Shown: positions 58,555 to 64,000 of the stretch, piece by piece | How the letters are laid out: the number at the start of each line of letters is the position of its first letter | Numbering within the stretch: position 1 is the stretch's first letter | Source: Raphanus sativus | Lineage: Eukaryota > Streptophyta > Magnoliopsida > Brassicales > Brassicaceae | Length of the DNA: 64,000 bases | NCBI RefSeq assembly: GCF_000801105.2 | Contig: NC_079516.1 | Coordinates: 45,054,908-45,118,907, forward strand | Reading direction: 5' to 3' | Program-made: the position numbers and the translations under genes | Notes under the pieces: model-generated | Told to the model about the DNA's origin: nothing | What the model saw: the letters and a program-made list of their open reading frames with translations, nothing else | Database searches by the model: none

Positions 58555-58860
58555 ATGATGATAAAAAATGTTCAAAACGCAGCCAGAGTAGATAAAGCAG
58601 GTGCAAAAGACGTACCTCTTCAGTCACCCGTGGATTACGTTAGATACTTAAGCCCCGAGGTCTACAGATTCAACAGACAAAAATACCTCAGAAGCTATAC
58701 GTTCGAATGCTACGATGGTGACGACCACTTGTCGTCCAAGAAACAGAGGAAGTGCTCCAAGAACAAGAAGAAAATCATGAAGCTGAAGAAGACGGGCGGC
58801 TCTCTTGGCAACTCGCTCAAGACTTGTCTCATGCTCTTGTTCTCTTGCTTTCATGCCTGA
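58555..58860 (+). CDS. Small basic protein of unknown function
   Basis: Single-exon frame of 101 residues with a TATA box 45 bp upstream. I do not recognise the family with certainty. The sequence has a conserved-looking centre (SPVDYVRYLSPEVYRFNR and SYTFECYDGDD), a Lys/Arg-rich stretch at about 61-79 (KKQRKCSKNKKKIMKLKK) that could be a nuclear signal, and a hydrophobic, Cys-containing end (CLMLLFSCFHA). Codon use and the clean frame suggest a real gene. Its place between a DAR gene and the probable DUF547 gene matches the site of small unknown genes near At5g66607 in Arabidopsis. Function cannot be stated. Confidence 0.7.
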   Translation: MMIKNVQNAARVDKAGAKDVPLQSPVDYVRYLSPEVYRFNRQKYLRSYTFECYDGDDHLSSKKQRKCSKNKKKIMKLKKTGGSLGNSLKTCLMLLFSCFHA

Positions 58861-59280
58861 TCCTTATATGTGTACGATAAATAATTTCCACTTTTTTTTT
58901 TTTTAAATAATTTCCACTTTCTTTTCCTTTTCCTTTTGATCATAATTTCACTTTGCCAATCGGAAATAGTGTAAAATGATCCATGAATAAAGTATAACCA
59001 AACTCGAAAATCACTTTAGTTTTTGGGATTCAGTAAACATGTAGTTATCTTTTGCTGATAGTATATACTTCTGAAATTTGACAAACGTGAGGTATTGTCC
59101 TGTTCTGTTTAAACTTTCTTTTTGGCGTGGGCATTTTTAAAATATGTGTACGAGTCCAACGAGGAAGATAATTAAAAATTTCTGTTTATCATAAAGTTTT
59201 AGTTAATTATATAATCCGGAACAGTCGCATTCTAAGAAAGTTTATTCAAGAATACTTGTTTATATCATTACAAACAAATA
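58861..59280. other. Intergenic, no gene seen
   Basis: AT-rich 3' flank of the small gene, with a duplicated TAATTTCCACTTT word around 58886-58920. Confidence 0.5.
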
Positions 59281-59705
59281 CTCTCTCAGTTTTTATATAA
59301 ATGTCACTTTGACATTTTTACACATATTAAGAAAGTACCAGAAATATATATAATTTTTTTATTATTACACCTCTCTGACCGATATTATTTGAAACAAAAA
59401 AAAATTATTTATAAAATCAATGCAATTTACAATTAATTTTCAGCTGGAAATAAGTATTTCTTATGTTTCATAATAAGTGTTATTCTAGCATTTTTTTCTT
59501 GTTACACAAAAAATATTACTTTACAATTATACTTACTTTCAGCTGAAAATTAATTGCAAACTGCATTGAATTTATAAATAATTTTATTTATCTCAAATGT
59601 TATTGGTCAGAAATGTGTAATTAATAATAATTTACATATATTTTCGTCATTTTATCAATATATGCAAAAAATATAAAAGTGATACTTATTCAAAAACGGA
59701 TGGAG
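59281..59705. mobile_element. Stowaway-like MITE
   Basis: The ends CTCTCTCAGTTTTTATATAA and an imperfect inverse (TTATTCAAAAACGGATGGAG) are flanked by TA at 59279-59280 and 59706-59707. Inner arms with TTAATTTTCAGCTG and CAGCTGAAAATTAA also pair, so the element folds along its length. Confidence 0.8.
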
Positions 59706-59829
59706 TATAATTTATCAAAACAACCACATTAGATTATGTCTTTCAATTCAAGTCGCACGTTGTTTTCTACCACATCTGAATTATCCCTTGTTACGACATG
59801 CTATTTTCTTCGACGACGTCAACTCTGAG

Positions 59830-60349
59830 TAGTGCTGGGAATTTGATTCATTATCCGCGGGCCCCGCCCCGTTTGACCCGCCGCGGGGCGGATGCGGGTC
59901 GAGTGATTTGAAAAAAATTGTTCGCGGGTGCGGGTGCGGGTCGAGTGATTTTAACGCGGGGCGGGTGCGGGTCGACCGAATTTAAACTGCGGGTACCCGC
60001 CAACCCGCAAAATTAAAAAAAAAAAATTCTTTTTAAAATATGATTTTTTTTAGTAAAAATTATGTTTTTTATAATAAAAATATAAAAAATACGAATATTT
60101 TTTAAAATTTAATTAAAATATATTATTTATATTATTTTTCAAAAAAATATTAATTAAAATAATTATTTTTTATTATTTTTTATATTACCCGCGAGTCCCG
60201 CGGGTTACCCGCTAATTTATGCGGGGCGGGGCGGGTCTTACATTTTTAGATGCGGGTCAAGCGGGTCGAATTTTTTGAATCGAAAAAATGAGTCGACCCG
60301 CAGCGGGGCGGGGCGGGTCGGGGCGGGTCGACCCGCAAACCCAGCACTA
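59830..60349. mobile_element. GC-rich hAT-like MITE
   Basis: TAGTGCTGGG and CCCAGCACTA form the ends, flanked by the perfect 8-bp duplication ACTCTGAG at 59822-59829 and 60350-60357. The subterminal parts are runs of GCGGGTGCGGGTCGA-type words and their inverses, while the centre (60010-60180) is almost pure A/T. No coding capacity. Confidence 0.85.
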
Positions 60350-60821
60350 ACTCTGAGGAACGCCAATTACTCGATTAATAGGAGAAAAACGCTTGGTTTG
60401 TTCGTGAATAATAGAATTGTAAGATGACATTTTTTGTATAACAAAAAAATATGAAAGAGAGGGAATAATATATTGCAAGTTAATAGAGTTGACTCACGTT
60501 TAATGTAATGATACACAGCAATACAATGACATCGCATATTACCAAAAAACCAAAATAATATTTCCAAGGATAAAATCAACTCCTCGTTTAATTTTGAAAG
60601 ATACAAGTGAAGAGGAAAGAAAGAGACGTGTACTCTACGTTGGTCCTTCGCTATCACTGACCAGATAAATCGTAATCAAAGTAATCCATAGGTTATAAAG
60701 TATGATTTTCTAAGACAATTAACATTGTTGCTACTCTTGAACGTACATAACTCTCGTTATTAATTACTACTTGTTGGTGTTATCTAAATTTAATTGTAAG
60801 TTGTAACATATTAAGCATATA

Positions 60822-61349
60822 CTCCATCTGTCCCACTTTATGTGATGTTTTAGGTTATTGCACATAGATTAAGAAAACACATATTTTTATGTAGTTTATC
60901 TTGGTAACAAAAAAAAATACTCCCTCTGTTTTTTAAAGATGCATTTTCTAGGATTTTCACACTTATTAAGAAATCATATTAAAACTTAGTTATTAATGCA
61001 TAATTTTTTGTAATTTTATATTTTCTATATTTTTAAACCAATAGAATTTCAAAAAATGCAATTAATGTTTTTGAAACACACAATTTTTCATTATTAATTA
61101 ACGAAATATGTTTTGAAAACATGAAAAATACATCTTTTTGAAACAAAAAATTTTCCTAGAATATATATCTTTCTGAAACAGAGGGAGTATTAAATAAAAC
61201 TAGTTTAACCAATAATAAAAAAATACAGTATTTTATAATTGGTCATAAAATTCAAATCATATTAAATTCTACCTAGATTAGTGAGAACATCATTTAAAAT
61301 GAGACAAAATAAAAATCATAAAACACCACTTAAAATAGGACAGAGAGAG
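60822..61349. mobile_element. Stowaway-like MITE, host of a nested MITE
   Basis: The ends CTCCATCTGTCCCACTTTA and the imperfect inverse TTAAAATAGGACAGAGAGAG lie between TA dinucleotides (60820-60821 and 61350-61351). The element is split by the MITE at 60920-61187. Confidence 0.75.
60920..61187. mobile_element. Nested Stowaway-like MITE
   Basis: CTCCCTCTGTTT and its inverse GAAACAGAGGGAG at the tips, flanked by TA (60918-60919 and 61188-61189), within the older MITE at 60822-61349. Confidence 0.85.
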
Positions 61350-61351
61350 TA

Positions 61352-63608
61352 TATAATACTTCATTTTCGGAATAAAAATAAAATTAAAGGATTTTGCATA
61401 GAGGGGTGCAAATTGGTATCTGGAGACGTAAAATCGTTTAGAAAAGATCAATACATGATCCAAAAGGTCCCTTAAAGGCCTGTTAAGAGCACCACTACTT
61501 CATATTTAGCTAGCCCATACCCCATAGTATCAATTAATTGAATACACTCTCTTTCTGCTTGCTAAAACAAAATAAAATGATTTTTTGGACAAAAATAAAA
61601 TAAAATGATTCGAAGGACGAAACGAACCAAAAAAGAAAACATGCATATCTTGTATTTTGTGAGCTGATGTCCGACGTTGTTCTGAAATCGAGGAGACGAG
61701 TGGGTAAAGCTCCAAAACAAAGGTAATGTTTTTTTTTTGTCAGCAAACAAAGGTAATGTTTACCATTACCAAGAAGACTCTCTTTTGCTCTTTTTTTTCT
61801 TTACCGTGATAAACTCTTACTCGTTGACAAAAAAAAAACTCTCTACTCTCTCTCACAAAAACTCAGATAAATTAATCTACACGATGCAAAACATCGGATC
61901 GGATACGTAACGTTGAGATTTTTTTTTGCTTTCTTTTTTCTTTAAAAATATAGTTTAAAATGTGAAGACAATCTAATCTATAGAGAGAAATCGATCCAAA
62001 AAAAAAAATCTAGAGAGAGAAGAAGAGCAGGACGGCAAAGTCTATTATGCGTCCACACCTTACAATTTTTTATTTATTTTGAAAATACCCCTTTTTCTCG
62101 TGTGAGAGTGTGATTCTTTGACACACAGAAGCCGACTTCTCAGACAAAAACAAATTTTCCGGACATCGCATTTGTCAATTTTCCCCGTCTCTCTCTATCT
62201 CTGAGACAAGTCACAAGAGCACAAAAGCTATCATCTTCTTCCAACGTGTGATGTTTTACTTTAGCCCTTTTTACTTTCATTTCTTTTGAGGTCAGTTTTT
62301 CACTTGTGTCTTCTTCCTTGTTTCTTTTACTCTGTTGAGCCACTTATATTTGGAAGTTTTTATCCCTTGCTCCCACTCCCCCACTACTAATCATTTTTAT
62401 GATATTTTGGATACATTCTACCGTGTCCTTGGTTTCTGGTGGACCGATCTAACGTATACTTAGCTAGTGGATTTTGGCTTTTCAGTAACGAGATATATTG
62501 GGTTTTATCGCAGGCAGATTAAGTGTTCGTTGAAATGTCTGACTGAACCCATCTCCTATGTTATGGCCGCTGCTTCCATCTGGTAACTTTTCTTGGCCTC
62601 TATTCATATTATTTACTGCAACATTATTTGAAGTTTCTTCACCCAAGTCAATAATATGAATAGAAAGAGTATCAAGATATATATATATATATATATATAG
62701 CTAAATAAGATAAAAGAATTAAAAAAAAGAATATAGTTTCATGCCAATGGGGCCATGTGATTCAAGAAAGAACTGTGGAGGAGATAGAGGGACGGTCAAC
62801 AACTCCGACTTGTTTGCCCAACTAGCCCAAGAATATAAGAAAAACCCACAAATTGGTTAAACAAATATTCCTTTTTCATTATCATGTTAGTCTTTAGTGG
62901 TTAAAACTCATGGATATTGAAACAGCTAGTCTAATTACAAATTATAGGGCAATATCAAGATAAAACATATTCAAAAGTTGGGTATTACTTTAATACACAT
63001 GTACACTCTGTATAATACTATTTAAACTTTTATCAGTAGTTTACAGATTTTTTTTTTCATTATGTTTAGTTAGTTTGATTACCTTAATTAGCCCCCACAG
63101 TAACTTAACTTTTGAAGGCAAAACACTTTTGTCACTTTGTCTATTTTTAACTATCTATGTAGATCTCTAGCTCTCTCTTTTTTCCGATTTGGTTGGGACT
63201 TGTGGGGAGGAGTCTTGTACACACTGGTGACTGTCTTTTTGTTTTGACACGTGAGTCGATCTCTCTTCTTCTTACCACCACTTCCCTGAAACATGAGCCA
63301 TATAGCCAACCCACGCTTACTTTGTCCTTTTTTAACGTTAAAAGCTTCCTCCTTTATCGCTTAAGAATCGAAGTTTCGCAAGTTTTATAGTATCCTTTTG
63401 GTGTCTTTACAGGTGAGAAGATTCACTTGGCTTTTCCACAAAAGTACCCTGCTTTTCAGGCTATCTGCGCTTAAAAGTTAAAGCTGGAGTTTCTTATTAT
63501 GAAAGGGCTTTATGCGGTTTCCGCTTCGATCTCTTGAAGCATTTCCTCTTTTGTTTTCTCTGGGGACTGATAAGGAGAAAGATTCTTTGTGGTAATTTTT
63601 CAAAACAA
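61352..63608 (+). other. Intergenic and 5' leader of the probable DUF547 gene
   Basis: No coding gene seen. The right part looks like a leader with introns: CAG acceptor-like ends at 62514 and 63412, and a donor-like GTAAC after CCATCTG at 62582. Short upstream ATG frames occur (62535, 62563). It also contains (AT)n at 62677-62698. Confidence 0.4.
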
Positions 63609-64000
63609 ATGGGATTTGGAGTTGGTGGTGGTGGAGGTAGTAATATGTTGGATTTGAGGATGGTCCAAAGCCACAAGCGTTCAAAAAGGTTAACTGTCCA
63701 CTCTATTGTTAGTTATTCAACAACTACTTCTTTTTCTATCTAATGTTTTAGATTGCTCTCAATGTGTCCCTATTTGTCTGTTAATTGAATGCCTTGCTGC
63801 TGCTATTGGTCACTTGAAAATCTGAGAGTTATGGATCACTCAGATCTTCTGTTTTCCTTTGATTAAATTACAGTTTTTTCTTTTGTGGTCCTGAACAAGA
63901 TAATGCGTCTGCTAAAACTTTTAAATTTGCTAGTGTAGTGGATGAAGAATTAATGAAAACTTTATTCCGATACAAAATGGATTTTAAAAGAAATTCTTGT
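63609..64000 (+). CDS. 5' end of a DUF547 / MIP1-zipper protein gene (partial)
   Basis: Exon one (63609-63688) encodes MGFGVGGGGGSNMLDLRMVQ followed by SHKRSK. A GT donor follows at 63689. HKRSKS-type motifs close to the start are typical of plant proteins with a ternary-complex-factor MIP1 leucine zipper and a DUF547 domain (At5g66600 in the syntenic position, from memory). A plausible exon two begins after ATTACAG at 63874: it completes the split codon as Ser and stays open to the window edge (43 codons, SFFFCGPEQDNASAK onward). The main domains lie outside the window. A longer frame starting at 63534 is set aside because MGFGV has the family-like N-terminus. Confidence 0.6.

Noticed and set aside
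1..64000. CRISPR arrays, bacterial operons, rRNA or tRNA genes
   Set aside because: Looked for, none seen; the sequence is plant nuclear in character, and the repeats present are transposon repeats.

Overview
The window is plant nuclear DNA, most likely Brassica or a close Brassicaceae relative: AT-rich intergenic sequence, GT-AG introns, and a gene series that I recognise from memory as the A. thaliana chromosome 5 block around At5g66690 to At5g66600, in the same order. Orthology and At numbers are from recall and were not checked by search.

Host genes in order: UDP-glycosyltransferase of the UGT72E2/E3 type (11.0-12.5 kb, minus); OST48/DGL1, the 48-kDa oligosaccharyltransferase subunit (18.5-21.0 kb, plus, 13 exons); a DUF677/AT14A-like gene (22.4-23.6 kb, plus) and a broken duplicate of it (29.5-30.2 kb); an MCU-family calcium uniporter (41.1-42.1 kb, plus); a PPR protein (42.4-44.4 kb, minus); two DA1-related (DAR) genes in tandem (44.8-48.3 and 49.0-52.3 kb, minus), the first an RPW8/NB-ARC/LIM/peptidase fusion and the second with an expanded ubiquitin-interacting-motif-like repeat region; a small basic protein (58.6 kb, plus); and the 5' end of a probable DUF547/MIP1-zipper gene running off the right edge.

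Between these genes lies an unusually readable set of transposons, many with both ends and target-site duplications (TSDs): a deleted copia-type LTR element (4.1-6.4 kb, TSD TGATG), a solo LTR in the UGT promoter (TSD CAATT), a hAT element (15.8-16.7 kb, TSD AAAACTAG), a fold-back MULE (16.8-18.2 kb, 10-bp TSD), a CACTA element with two genes (32.1-39.5 kb), a MULE with long TIRs carrying a transposase and a divergent GRF zinc-finger/membrane gene (53.6-57.9 kb, 9-bp TSD), a GC-rich hAT-like element (59.8-60.3 kb), several Stowaway-like MITEs (one nested in another), Helitron-type 3' termini, and a captured fragment of methionine S-methyltransferase behind a MULE-like terminus.

The points I find most worth following are: the MULE with its GRF-finger membrane protein; the DAR5-like fusion whose zinc-peptidase HEMMH motif reads REMMH and which contains two alternative 63-nt copies of one exon; the solo LTR abutting the TATA box of the UGT gene; and the near-perfect 1.4-kb hairpin 300 bp upstream of OST48. 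All splice sites were chosen by eye from GT-AG signals, phase and family resemblance; no alignment or expression data were available.
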